Below, piece by piece: positions 8,952-17,256 of a DNA stretch of 64,000 nt (positions are counted from its first letter, which is position 1; every line of letters starts with the position of its first letter). A model generated the notes under the pieces. It saw only the letters and a list, made by a program, of their open reading frames with translations, had not been told where the DNA came from and made no database searches. The stretch spans positions 186,001 to 250,000 of the forward strand of contig NZ_CP029255.1 in assembly GCF_003122385.1 (NCBI RefSeq), read 5' to 3'. Source of the stretch: Flavobacterium crocinum. Lineage in GTDB: Bacteria; Bacteroidota; Bacteroidia; Flavobacteriales; Flavobacteriaceae. The translations under genes were made by a program, and so were the position numbers.

Positions 8952-11492
8952 ATGACTCATCAATATATAATTTCAGGAATGTCTTGCAACGGATGCCGAA
9001 CCAAAGTCGAAAAAACTTTAAATGAAGTAGAAGGCGTTCAGGCAGAAGTTACTCTAAATCCGCCGACGGCTACCATAACAATGGAAAAGCATGTTCCAAC
9101 AGAAAAATTTCAAGAAGTTTTATCGGCAGCAGGAAATTATACTATTGAAATGGATTCTCCTAAAAATCATGGCGAAACTAAATCTTGCTGTTCTAGCCAT
9201 AAAAAAGAAAATAACGGTCACAATCACGATCATCATAAAGCAGAAACTAAAAAAGTGAATCAGCACAGTGCAAATGGCGTTTATTATTGCCCAATGCATT
9301 GCGAAGGCGACAAAACTTATAACAAACCTGGTGACTGCCCAGTGTGCGGAATGGATTTAGTGCCTCAGGTTGCCATCACAGCAACTCAATTTATTTGTCC
9401 CATGCATCCGGAAATTGTATCAAACGAACCAGGTGACTGTCCGATTTGCGGAATGGATTTGATTCCAATGCAAGCTTCAGAAAGTGAAGAAAACAAGACC
9501 TATTCTGATTTATTGAAAAAAATGAAAATTGCGATTTTGTTTACGCTTCCTATTTTCATTATTTCGATGTCAGAAATGATTCCGAATAATCCACTTTACA
9601 ATATAATGTCTATTGAAAAATGGAATTGGGTTCAGTTATTATTTTCTATTCCAGTTTTATTTTATGCAGGCTGGATGTTTTTTGTTCGTGCATACAAATC
9701 AATTGTGACATGGAATTTAAATATGTTTACTTTAATTGGAATCGGAACTAGTGTTGCTTTCCTTTTTAGTATTGTCGGAATGTTTTTTCCAGATATTTTT
9801 CCAGCCGAATTTAAATCACATCACGGAACCATCCATTTGTATTTTGAAGCCGCAACCGTAATTATCACTTTAGTTTTATTAGGACAATTATTGGAAGCCA
9901 AAGCGCATGGACAAACTAACGGCGCCATTAAAGAATTATTAAAATTAGCACCAACTGAAGCAACTTTAGTTGAAAACGGAATTGACAAAGTAATTTCTAT
10001 TCATAACATTAAAAAGGGCGATTTACTTCGTGTAAAACCAGGAGAAAAAATTCCGGTTGATGGAAAAATAACTACTGGAGAAAGTAGTATCGACGAATCG
10101 ATGATTACGGGAGAACCAATTCCAGTAGATAAAAAAGTTGGCGATACTGTTATTTCTGGAACCATAAACGGCACAAAATCGTTTGTGATGATTGCTGAAA
10201 AAGTAGGTTCAGAAACGATGCTTTCGCAGATTATCCAAATGGTAAATGACGCCAGCAGATCTCGCGCTCCAATTCAGAAATTAGCGGATCACGTTTCTAA
10301 ATATTTCGTGCCGACTGTAGTTATTATTTCAATTGTAACCTTTTTTATCTGGGCGAAATTCGGTCCTGAACCAGCCTATGTTTACGGATTAATTAATGCA
10401 ATTGCCGTTTTAATTATTGCTTGTCCTTGCGCGCTCGGACTCGCAACTCCAATGTCGGTCATGGTTGGTGTTGGAAAAGGCGCTCAAAACGGAATTTTAA
10501 TAAAAAATGCCGAAGCTCTAGAAAACATGAATAAAATTGATGTTTTAATTACCGACAAAACAGGAACCATTACAGAAGGAAAACCATCTGTAGAAAAAGT
10601 CTATTCGGTTACTAATGAGGAAGATTTTCTGCTTCAAAATATTGCTTCTTTAAATCAACACAGCGAGCATCCATTGGCGCAAGCCGTAGTTAATTTTGCG
10701 AAATCAAAAAACAGTGTTTTAAAAGAAGTTCAAGGTTTCGAAACTATTGCAGGAAAAGGTGTTTTAGGAACTATCGAAAGCAAAAAAGTAGCTTTAGGAA
10801 ATAAAAAATTAATGGACGAAATCGGTGCTTCTGTTTCTTCTGATTTAGAACAGAAAGTAACTGTTGAACAAAATTTAGGAAAAACTATTTCGTACATCGC
10901 AATTGAAAATGTTGTTTTAGGTTATGTTGCCATTACTGATGCCATTAAAGAAAACAGTGCTAAAGCGATCAAAGAATTAATCGATCAAGGCGTTGAGGTT
11001 ATCATGATGACGGGAGATAATTATAACACCGCAAAAGCAGTTGCCGAACATTTGCATTTGAGTTCTTTTAAAGCAGATTGTCTTCCACACGATAAATTAA
11101 AAGAAATTGAACGTCTTCAAGCTCAAGGAAAAATTGTTGCCATGGCGGGAGACGGAATCAACGATGCTCCGGCTTTAGCGCAATCTAATATCGGAATTGC
11201 AATGGGAACAGGAACTGATGTTGCAATCGAAAGCGCTAAAATAACGCTTGTAAAAGGAGATTTAAACGGAATCGTAAAAGCTAAAAACCTCAGCCATGCT
11301 GTAATGTCAAATATCAAACAGAATTTATTCTTTGCTTTTATCTATAATACTTTGGGCGTGCCAATTGCAGCAGGAATTTTATATCCGTTTTTAGGAATCT
11401 TGCTTTCGCCAATGTTGGCTGCCGTGGCAATGAGTTTGAGTTCTGTTTCGGTAATCGTAAATGCTTTGCGATTGAGAAATCTAAAATTGTAG
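8952..11492 (+). CDS. copA: P1B-type copper-translocating ATPase
   Basis: The 846-residue protein has all parts of a copper P-type ATPase. An HMA domain (about 1-65, GMSCNGC) is followed by a His-rich stretch, two heavy-metal-binding modules (about 112-137, YYCPMHCEG with CPVCGMDL; about 150-175, ICPMHPEI with CPICGMDL), then membrane helices, the actuator MITGEP, the CPC ion site ([12 protein letters not shown], about 491), the phosphorylation motif DKTGT (about 533), the HP motif SEHPLAQAV and GDGINDAPA (about 732). It pumps Cu(I) out of the cytoplasm using ATP. Two CPMH modules rather than one are usual for Bacteroidota. The gene stands alone between two palindromes; the upstream HMA-AraC protein may regulate it. 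Confidence 0.95.
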   Translation: MTHQYIISGMSCNGCRTKVEKTLNEVEGVQAEVTLNPPTATITMEKHVPTEKFQEVLSAAGNYTIEMDSPKNHGETKSCCSSHKKENNGHNHDHHKAETKKVNQHSANGVYYCPMHCEGDKTYNKPGDCPVCGMDLVPQVAITATQFICPMHPEIVSNEPGDCPICGMDLIPMQASESEENKTYSDLLKKMKIAILFTLPIFIISMSEMIPNNPLYNIMSIEKWNWVQLLFSIPVLFYAGWMFFVRAYKSIVTWNLNMFTLIGIGTSVAFLFSIVGMFFPDIFPAEFKSHHGTIHLYFEAATVIITLVLLGQLLEAKAHGQTNGAIKELLKLAPTEATLVENGIDKVISIHNIKKGDLLRVKPGEKIPVDGKITTGESSIDESMITGEPIPVDKKVGDTVISGTINGTKSFVMIAEKVGSETMLSQIIQMVNDASRSRAPIQKLADHVSKYFVPTVVIISIVTFFIWAKFGPEPAYVYGLINAIAVLIIACPCALGLATPMSVMVGVGKGAQNGILIKNAEALENMNKIDVLITDKTGTITEGKPSVEKVYSVTNEEDFLLQNIASLNQHSEHPLAQAVVNFAKSKNSVLKEVQGFETIAGKGVLGTIESKKVALGNKKLMDEIGASVSSDLEQKVTVEQNLGKTISYIAIENVVLGYVAITDAIKENSAKAIKELIDQGVEVIMMTGDNYNTAKAVAEHLHLSSFKADCLPHDKLKEIERLQAQGKIVAMAGDGINDAPALAQSNIGIAMGTGTDVAIESAKITLVKGDLNGIVKAKNLSHAVMSNIKQNLFFAFIYNTLGVPIAAGILYPFLGILLSPMLAAVAMSLSSVSVIVNALRLRNLKL

Positions 11493-11510
11493 GTTGGGCG
11501 CAATTATTTC

Positions 11511-11643
11511 AACACATAGAAACATAGCTTTGCATTGTGCGTAAAGGCGTTTCACTTGTTACAATACACATAGCTATGTGTGGAAACTAGTTTCTTTTAT
11601 ATTCTCTTTTTTTTAGACAAATAAATCTATGTCTCTATGTGTT
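11511..11643. repeat. Imperfect intergenic palindrome
   Basis: Outer arms 11511-11527 and 11627-11643 (AACACATAGAAACATAG against CTATGTCTCTATGTGTT) match at 16 of 17 positions. Between them is a perfect 16-bp palindrome, ACACATAGCTATGTGT (11566-11581). It fills the spacer between the ATPase and the oxidase. No coding sequence is visible here. Confidence 0.8.
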
Positions 11644-11694
11644 AAAAATAAATTGTGTTCAATGTAGACCAACGATTTAAAATTATAATTTATC

Positions 11695-13935
11695 ATGAAA
11701 ATCAAATACCTCTTTATATTTTTCTTAATCGCTTTTCACCTAAAGGCACAAAAAGTCGTACGTTACGATTTACATGTTCGCGATACGGTTGTCAATTTTT
11801 CGGGTAAAGAAAAACGTGCGATTGCAGTGAACGGACAAATTCCGATGCCGACTCTAACTTTTACCGAAGGCGATATTGCAGAAATTTATGTCCATAACGA
11901 ATTAAAAAAAGAAACCACTTCGATGCACTGGCATGGATTATTTCTTCCAAATAAAGAAGACGGAGTTCCCTATTTAACACAAATGCCGATTGAACCGGGA
12001 ACAACTCATAAATATACTTTTCCAATTATTCAAAATGGAACCTATTGGTATCACAGTCACTCGGGGTTACAGGAACAAATTGGTTTGTACGGACTTTTTA
12101 TCATCAATAAGAAAGAAGACGATTCAACTATCCGAAAAGGAATTGACGATTTGCCAACGATTCCAGTTATTTTAAGCGAATGGTCAGATTTGAAACCAGA
12201 GAATATTCAGCGAATGCTTCATAATGCCAATGATTGGTTTGCCATTAAAAAAGGAACTACACAAAGTTATTTTGAAGCCATCAAACAAGGACATTTTTCG
12301 ACCAAAGTAACCAACGAATGGAAACGAATGAACGCAATGGATGTCAGCGATGTTTATTATGAAAAGTTTCTGATTAATGGTAAAAATGAACAACAATTTT
12401 CAGATCTTAAACCGGGTTCAAAAGTCCGCTTACGAATTGCCAACGGAGGTGCTTCCAGTTATTTCTGGCTGACTTATGGCGGAGGGAAGATCACCGTTGT
12501 TGCAAGTGACGGAAATGATGTAGAACCTGTAGAAGTCGATCGTTTGATTATTACGGTTTCTGAAACGTATGATGTTGTGGTTACCATTCCCGAAGACCAT
12601 AAAGCTTTTGCTTTTTTGGCTACAGCAGAAGACAGAACAGGATCTGCTTCTTTATTTTTAGGGAATGGCGAAAAACAACCCGTTCATCATCTTTCGAAAT
12701 TAAAATATTTCGAAGGGATGAAAATGATGAATGATATGATGAAAATGAACGGCGACATGAACGATATGGGCATGAATATGTCACTCAACAAAATGGACAT
12801 GAATGCTGTAATGTATCCTGAAATTTCTGGTGAAGATGAAAATGCAAAACCTGTTATGGATCATTCGATGCATAATATGGAAGCTATGAAAATAGAAAGT
12901 GACAGCACTGAAACTTCTGAAATTGTGACTTTGAATTACGGAATGCTGAAATCTCCTTTTAAAACTAATCTCCCAAAAGACGCTCCTGTAAAAGAATTAC
13001 GTTTTACGCTTTCCGGAAATATGAATCGTTATGTTTGGAGTTTGGACAATAAAGTAGTTTCTGAAACTGATAAAATTTTAATAAAAAAGGGAGAAAACGT
13101 TCGTATCGTTTTATATAATGGTTCGATGATGCGCCATCCGATGCATTTACACGGACATGATTTTAGAATTCTAAACGAACACGGCGATTATTCTCCTCTA
13201 AAAAATGTGATTGATATTATGCCAATGGAAACCGACACCATCGAATTTCAGGCAAATGCCGATGGCGACTGGTTTTTTCATTGTCACATTCTATATCACA
13301 TGATGGCGGGAATGGGAAGAATTTTTACCTACGAAAATTCAGCGCCAAATCCGTTGATTCATCATCCTGAAATGGCTTTTAAAATGTTGAAAATGGATGA
13401 CCGAATGTTTCATTTTATGGCAGAAAATGACTTTGCCAGCAATGGAAATGACGGTGAAGCGATGTTCAGTAACACACGCTGGAGCATTGGAACGGAATGG
13501 AGATTGGGTTATAATGATAAACATGGTTATGAAACTGAAACACATATTGGTAGATATATCGGAAAAAATCAATGGCTGATGCCTTTCATCGGTTTTGACT
13601 GGCGTTATAGAAAAATGGGAATGGACGAACAGGAACAAAATCTTTTTGGACAAAAAAACACCAAAGACAATCGTTCGGTTTTCAGTTTAGGTGCGGAATA
13701 TACTTTACCAATGCTTATAAAAGCGCAAGTTGAGGTTTATACCGATGGAAATGTTCGTTTACAGTTTGAACGAAAAGATATTCCGCTTTCGAAAAGACTT
13801 CGAATGAATTTAATGTGGAATACGGATAAAGAATATATGGCAGGATTGAAATATATCGTCGCCAGAAACTTCGGAATTACGACGCATTATGACAGCGATA
13901 TGGGAATTGGTTTTGGGGTTAATTTGAATTATTGA
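11695..13935 (+). CDS. Multicopper oxidase with C-terminal CopB-like beta-barrel domain
   Basis: The 746 residues begin with a signal peptide (cut after HLKA, about residue 19). Three cupredoxin domains carry the copper ligands MHWHGLF (about 76), WYHSHSG (about 117), HPMHLHGHDF (about 480) and HCHILYHMMAGM (about 528), the last holding the type 1 Cys and Met. A Met-rich insert (about 340-370, with repeated MxxM) could take up copper. Residues 560-746 lack oxidase motifs and look like a CopB-type outer-membrane barrel (GTEWRLGYNDKHGYETETHI, GVNLNY terminus). CopA and CopB of other bacteria are separate proteins, so this is a fusion. It should oxidise Cu(I) in the periplasm as part of copper resistance. 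Confidence 0.92.
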   Translation: MKIKYLFIFFLIAFHLKAQKVVRYDLHVRDTVVNFSGKEKRAIAVNGQIPMPTLTFTEGDIAEIYVHNELKKETTSMHWHGLFLPNKEDGVPYLTQMPIEPGTTHKYTFPIIQNGTYWYHSHSGLQEQIGLYGLFIINKKEDDSTIRKGIDDLPTIPVILSEWSDLKPENIQRMLHNANDWFAIKKGTTQSYFEAIKQGHFSTKVTNEWKRMNAMDVSDVYYEKFLINGKNEQQFSDLKPGSKVRLRIANGGASSYFWLTYGGGKITVVASDGNDVEPVEVDRLIITVSETYDVVVTIPEDHKAFAFLATAEDRTGSASLFLGNGEKQPVHHLSKLKYFEGMKMMNDMMKMNGDMNDMGMNMSLNKMDMNAVMYPEISGEDENAKPVMDHSMHNMEAMKIESDSTETSEIVTLNYGMLKSPFKTNLPKDAPVKELRFTLSGNMNRYVWSLDNKVVSETDKILIKKGENVRIVLYNGSMMRHPMHLHGHDFRILNEHGDYSPLKNVIDIMPMETDTIEFQANADGDWFFHCHILYHMMAGMGRIFTYENSAPNPLIHHPEMAFKMLKMDDRMFHFMAENDFASNGNDGEAMFSNTRWSIGTEWRLGYNDKHGYETETHIGRYIGKNQWLMPFIGFDWRYRKMGMDEQEQNLFGQKNTKDNRSVFSLGAEYTLPMLIKAQVEVYTDGNVRLQFERKDIPLSKRLRMNLMWNTDKEYMAGLKYIVARNFGITTHYDSDMGIGFGVNLNY

Positions 13936-14066
13936 TTTGTGATTTAAATTCATATTAAAAGATGTAAAAAATGGATAATTGGTAAAATCGAAAAAGCCTG
14001 GATTGTACAATGGCATTAATTTTGGAATGACAAAAAACATTAAAAAAACCAATTTAATTAACTATT

Positions 14067-14387
14067 ATGAACCAAATTCTTTTCCTTTTATTATTGTTTT
14101 CGCCAATGATTTTTCAAATTATATTTGGAAGAAAAGCAATTGGCGAAAGCATAAAACTAACTTTTTTTAAAGTCTGTTTAATTACCTTTTTTTCTCAATT
14201 TATATTTTTTATCATTGCGTTTAATATACTTTCAAACAAACTGCGAGCAGAATCAAACGGACAAATTCGTTGCGGAATGCCTTTTGTTGGATTGATAGGT
14301 TTAGAAATTTTGATCGCCATTATTATATTGGTCATCGTTCTTGTTCAGTATTTGATAAAGAGATCTTATAATCGAAATTCTAAATAA
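14067..14387 (+). CDS. Small membrane protein of unknown function
   Basis: A 106-residue hydrophobic protein with three predicted membrane helices (about 2-20, 30-52, 70-95) and a basic C-terminal tail (KRSYNRNSK). A short overlapping frame opens at 13979 but is less protein-like. It follows the oxidase gene by 131 bases on the same strand and may belong to the metal island. No family recognised. Confidence 0.6.
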   Translation: MNQILFLLLLFSPMIFQIIFGRKAIGESIKLTFFKVCLITFFSQFIFFIIAFNILSNKLRAESNGQIRCGMPFVGLIGLEILIAIIILVIVLVQYLIKRSYNRNSK

Positions 14388-14473
14388 AGTTTCTAAAAGA
14401 TTTTCTTTTTTTGTCAAATCATTATTGACAAAACATTAACAAAATTGTAAGAATCAACCTTAAGAAATACTTC

Positions 14474-14481
14474 TATATTTG
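14474..14481 (+). promoter_or_regulatory. Predicted -7 box of the CC-motif peptide gene
   Basis: TATATTTG fits TAnnTTTG and lies 46 bases before the ATG at 14527. No good -33 box is placed at the expected distance. Confidence 0.45.
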
Positions 14482-14526
14482 ATTCACTCAATTATAATTC
14501 TTCTAACAAAAAACAATTAAAACAAA

Positions 14527-14685
14527 ATGACAAAAGTAATTACAATCGTTACCGTTGCTTTATTTACAATTAGCGTAAGTGCTCAGGACACAAAACCAGC
14601 ATCAAAAGATAAAGCTAAAAAAGAATCCTGCTGTAAAAAGACAGCAGACAAAAAAGATAAAAAATCTTGCTGTACCAAAAAGTAA
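14527..14685 (+). CDS. Tiny exported protein with paired Cys-Cys motifs
   Basis: ATG 14527 to TAA 14685 codes 52 residues. A signal peptide (MTKVITIVTVALFTISVSA, cut before QD) leaves a mature peptide of about 33 residues. It is very rich in Lys and carries two Cys pairs (KKESCCKK and KKSCCTKK). It has its own -7 box upstream and a strong terminator 18 bases downstream, so it is a monocistronic unit. Its place at the end of the copper island and the twin CC motifs suggest periplasmic metal binding; this is inference. Confidence 0.65.
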   Translation: MTKVITIVTVALFTISVSAQDTKPASKDKAKKESCCKKTADKKDKKSCCTKK

Positions 14686-14702
14686 CAGTAAATTATAAAG
14701 TA

Positions 14703-14734
14703 AAAGGCTTCGGATTGTTCGAAGCCTTTTTTTG
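14703..14734 (+). terminator. Intrinsic terminator after the CC-motif peptide gene
   Basis: AAGGCTTCG (14704-14712) pairs with CGAAGCCTT (14720-14728) and is followed by a run of T. A nearly identical hairpin lies after the next gene at 15507. Confidence 0.88.
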
Positions 14735-14766
14735 TAGTCAAAATAAAAACCAAAGAAAATTCTGTA

Positions 14767-14774
14767 TATATTTG
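14767..14774 (+). promoter_or_regulatory. Predicted -7 box of the following unknown gene
   Basis: TATATTTG fits the TAnnTTTG box and lies 36 bases before ATG 14811. With the terminator just upstream this makes the gene an independent transcription unit. Confidence 0.45.
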
Positions 14775-14810
14775 AATTTCATTGCTTAAATAAACCAACA
14801 CCTAAATTTT

Positions 14811-15485
14811 ATGGGATTAGACATGAGACCTTTGGGAAAACCCAAACCTGGATTTGAAAATAGATTCAAACAAATAATGCATATTATTCAAGGAAAAGAA
14901 AAACAGGAACTCAGCTTCTTTGACAAACTAAAAGGAAAAAAGGTTTTGTCTAAAGAAGAGCTTCTGGAAGAATGGTTTGAAAACCAAATTCAGAGTTATG
15001 AAACTATCAAAGCACCTAGAGTTGGATATGATCAAATTGCGAATGACTGGATAAGGGAAAGGTACAATGAAAGTGACAAGGAACTCTCTGAAGAGGATTT
15101 TCTAAAAGAATATAATGGCTTTTATGTAATTGAACTATCTAAAGAACCTGATGCTGTACCAATTTACCGAGCAATGGGGCAAGATGAAAATGTATTTAGA
15201 GGCCAATTTCTATCTGATTGCGTCGATGTAATTGGCGAAGATTTAGTAAATGAAGCTTGGGATACTAAATTTGCTGACGAAGCATTAGATTATGGAAATC
15301 GTTTAATGGAAAAAGCTTTAAAAATTGCTAGAGAAAACAATCTGGAATATCTAAAAAATGAAAAATATCCACCAGAAAATGCTGATGAAACAAGTATAGA
15401 GAGCAAATTACACATTGCTTTTTCATTAGCAAAATGGCTTATTTTTTATGGAAAAAATGGGCATGGCTATGAAGCAGACTTTTAA
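14811..15485 (+). CDS. Uncharacterised soluble protein
   Basis: A 224-residue, charged, soluble protein without signal peptide or membrane helices. It opens with MGLDMRPLGKPKPGFE, contains an acidic helical middle and ends in a helix (LHIAFSLAKWLIFYGKNGHG). I do not recognise a family. It has its own -7 box and is bracketed by two nearly identical terminators, which sets it apart as a single-gene insertion or duplication product. An immunity-like or stress role cannot be supported from sequence alone. Confidence 0.75.
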   Translation: MGLDMRPLGKPKPGFENRFKQIMHIIQGKEKQELSFFDKLKGKKVLSKEELLEEWFENQIQSYETIKAPRVGYDQIANDWIRERYNESDKELSEEDFLKEYNGFYVIELSKEPDAVPIYRAMGQDENVFRGQFLSDCVDVIGEDLVNEAWDTKFADEALDYGNRLMEKALKIARENNLEYLKNEKYPPENADETSIESKLHIAFSLAKWLIFYGKNGHGYEADF

Positions 15486-15506
15486 ATTTAGAGAATAGAA
15501 TAAACA

Positions 15507-15537
15507 AAAGGCTTCGAATTGTTCGAAGCCTTTTTTT
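15507..15537 (+). terminator. Intrinsic terminator after the unknown gene
   Basis: AAAGGCTTCGAA (15507-15518) pairs with TTCGAAGCCTTT (15522-15533), followed by T residues. Apart from one base it is the same hairpin as at 14703-14734. Confidence 0.88.
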
Positions 15538-15547
15538 ATGTTTTTTC

Positions 15548-15617
15548 GCCATGAATTATACGAATTAGCACAAATTTTAAATAAAAATAATTAGTGTAAA
15601 TTCGTGAAATTCGTGGC
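15548..15617. repeat. GCCACGAATT-family intergenic imperfect palindrome, copy 1
   Basis: Left arm GCCATGAATTATACGAATTA and the complement of the right end, GCCACGAATTTCACGAATTT, agree at most positions. Relatives are at 38597, 41608 and 55545. It lies between the convergent unknown gene and the DUF4442 gene. Confidence 0.75.
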
Positions 15618-15627
15618 AAACAAAATC

Positions 15628-16080
15628 CTATTTCAGTCGAATACTCCATTCAAAATCCATTTCAGAAACCTGAACACCTTCTTCGTTAGTTCCGATAGAT
15701 TTCATCCAGAACGTCTGCCCTTCTCCGGTTTCGATTGTTTTTTTGATAGCATCGGCAATTAAATGCCCATCATTGCATACGAAAGTTATTCTTCCCGTTG
15801 CTTTTTTAGTAAAGTTTCCTTTGTTATTAGCAACCAACATCGAAATCTTTTTGCCACTTTGCTGAATTTGAGAAATAACCAAAGCGCCTGTTGTTAATTC
15901 TGCCGCCATAGCCTGAACTGCAAAATACATCGAGTTAAAAGGATTCTGATTAATCCATCTGTGTTTAACTGTTACAGTACAACTTGAATCGTTTATATCC
16001 TTAACACGTACGCCGCAGAAGTAGGCAGAAGGAAGTTTAAACAGAACGAACTTATTAAGTTTTGATACAGAAAGTGCCAT
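15628..16080 (-). CDS. DUF4442 hotdog-fold protein (thioesterase-like)
   Basis: The 150-residue protein starts at ATG 16080 (MALSVSKLNKFVLFKLPSAY); an in-frame codon 60 bases upstream gives an unlikely hydrophobic extension. The core NPFNSMYFAVQAMAAELTTG is the helix typical of the DUF4442/PaaI-like hotdog fold, where an Asn/Asp-Met-x-x-Ala pattern lines the acyl site. It is probably a cytosolic acyl-CoA thioesterase or a non-catalytic relative. Neighbours give no pathway clue. Confidence 0.8.
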   Translation of the reverse strand: MALSVSKLNKFVLFKLPSAYFCGVRVKDINDSSCTVTVKHRWINQNPFNSMYFAVQAMAAELTTGALVISQIQQSGKKISMLVANNKGNFTKKATGRITFVCNDGHLIADAIKKTIETGEGQTFWMKSIGTNEEGVQVSEMDFEWSIRLK

Positions 16081-16275
16081 GTGATTTATTTTTTTATGTA
16101 AAAATACAAAAAAACTATGCATGCACAATAAATTATTCAACTATCAGAAAGACCTCAATAAATTCAATACTTCCGAATGATTATCAACAATTTAAACACA
16201 TATTCTTACTTTTTAAATTGTTAAATTTTTGTTAATAATTAGTACTATGCAAAACAAGATACTGTTTTTTAGACA

Positions 16276-16283
16276 TATATTTG
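16276..16283 (+). promoter_or_regulatory. Predicted -7 box of the PadR/PspC operon
   Basis: TATATTTG (TAnnTTTG) lies 28 bases before ATG 16312 and would drive the DUF4870, PadR, PspC and DUF2807 genes. Confidence 0.5.
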
Positions 16284-16311
16284 CATAAGAAATTACTATA
16301 TACTTTTAATC

Positions 16312-16791
16312 ATGCAATCATCAACACCACTCATCATGGAAAAAACATCAGAAAAGAATACAGCAGCATTTACTCATTTGAGTATATTAAGCCAATATAT
16401 AATTCCGTTTGGGAACTATATTTTTCCGTTAATCATCTGGACCAACTACAAAGACAAATCTGAATTTGCAGACCATCACGGAAAACAGGCTTTGAACTTT
16501 CAGTTAAGCTTATTGCTTTATACTTTGATTTTAGCACTTATCGCTATACCAATTTTTGTAACAGTAGTTCTACAAAATATCCCAATCGAAGCATTTATGT
16601 ACAACGAAAATCTTGTAATTAGAAATTTCAACTTCGAAGGAAACATCGGAATGTTAAGCGTAGGAATTACAGCTGTAGTGCTTTTTGGATTATTAAAATT
16701 TGTTGAATTCTTTTTAGTGATCTATGCTTCAATAAAAGCTTCAAACGGAGAATTATACAAATATCCTATTACGATTCCTTTTATAAAGTAA
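16312..16791 (+). CDS. DUF4870 membrane protein
   Basis: Up to 159 residues from ATG 16312; ATG 16336 (MEKTSEKNTAAFTHLS) is an equally plausible start and begins the conserved part. Three to four membrane helices and the DUF4870 pattern FAHLSxLSQYxxPxGNYIxPLIIW, here with HHGKQALNFQLS, are present. DUF4870 proteins are small inner-membrane proteins of unknown biochemistry often placed beside PspC and PadR genes, as here. It precedes the PadR gene by 129 bases. Confidence 0.82.
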   Translation: MQSSTPLIMEKTSEKNTAAFTHLSILSQYIIPFGNYIFPLIIWTNYKDKSEFADHHGKQALNFQLSLLLYTLILALIAIPIFVTVVLQNIPIEAFMYNENLVIRNFNFEGNIGMLSVGITAVVLFGLLKFVEFFLVIYASIKASNGELYKYPITIPFIK

Positions 16792-16920
16792 TCCTGAAAC
16801 AGGTTAAAAGTCATATTCGAAATCAATCATCAATCACCCGAGCCAGAAGGGCGAACTGGCAAAGCAATCATCATCAATCAAAAAACGAATTGTTCAATCA
16901 AAAAAAAACAAAATGAAATT

Positions 16921-17253
16921 ATGAACATTGAAAACACAAAAGCACAGATGCGCAAAGGTGTTCTTGAGTTTTGCATCTTATCTGTATTAAAAGAAAAAGA
17001 TGCCTATACATCAGAAATATTAGACACTTTAAAAAACGCAAAATTACTAGTTGTAGAGGGAACTGTTTATCCGTTGTTAACTAGATTAAAAAATGACGGT
17101 TTACTTAATTATCGCTGGGAAGAATCGACCTCAGGGCCACCACGAAAATATTATGGATTAACCGAGATAGGACAAACCTTTTTAAACGAACTTAGCGGTA
17201 CCTGGACAGAATTGTCTGACGCTGTAAACTTAATCACCAATCAAAATCAATAA
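16921..17253 (+). CDS. PadR-family transcriptional regulator
   Basis: A 110-residue winged-helix protein with typical PadR features: MRKGVLEFCILSVLKEKDAY, EGTVYPLLTRLKNDGLL in the recognition helix, and SGPPRKYYGLTEIG in the wing. It is the short PadR type without the C-terminal helical domain extension. The PspC gene starts 4 bases after its stop, so they are co-translated, and the protein likely autoregulates this envelope-stress operon. Confidence 0.93.
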   Translation: MNIENTKAQMRKGVLEFCILSVLKEKDAYTSEILDTLKNAKLLVVEGTVYPLLTRLKNDGLLNYRWEESTSGPPRKYYGLTEIGQTFLNELSGTWTELSDAVNLITNQNQ

Positions 17254-17256
17254 GTC

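Noticed and set aside
8714..11643. Transposon carrying the copper ATPase
   Set aside because: The two flanking palindromes are unrelated in sequence, and no transposase or target-site duplication is visible.
13979..14170. 63-codon ORF upstream of the small membrane protein
   Set aside because: It overlaps the better membrane-protein frame at 14067 and has no hydrophobic or family pattern.
14811..15485. Immunity protein or anti-phage gene
   Set aside because: The charged 224-residue product suggested this, but no toxin partner, defence domain or neighbouring defence gene supports it.
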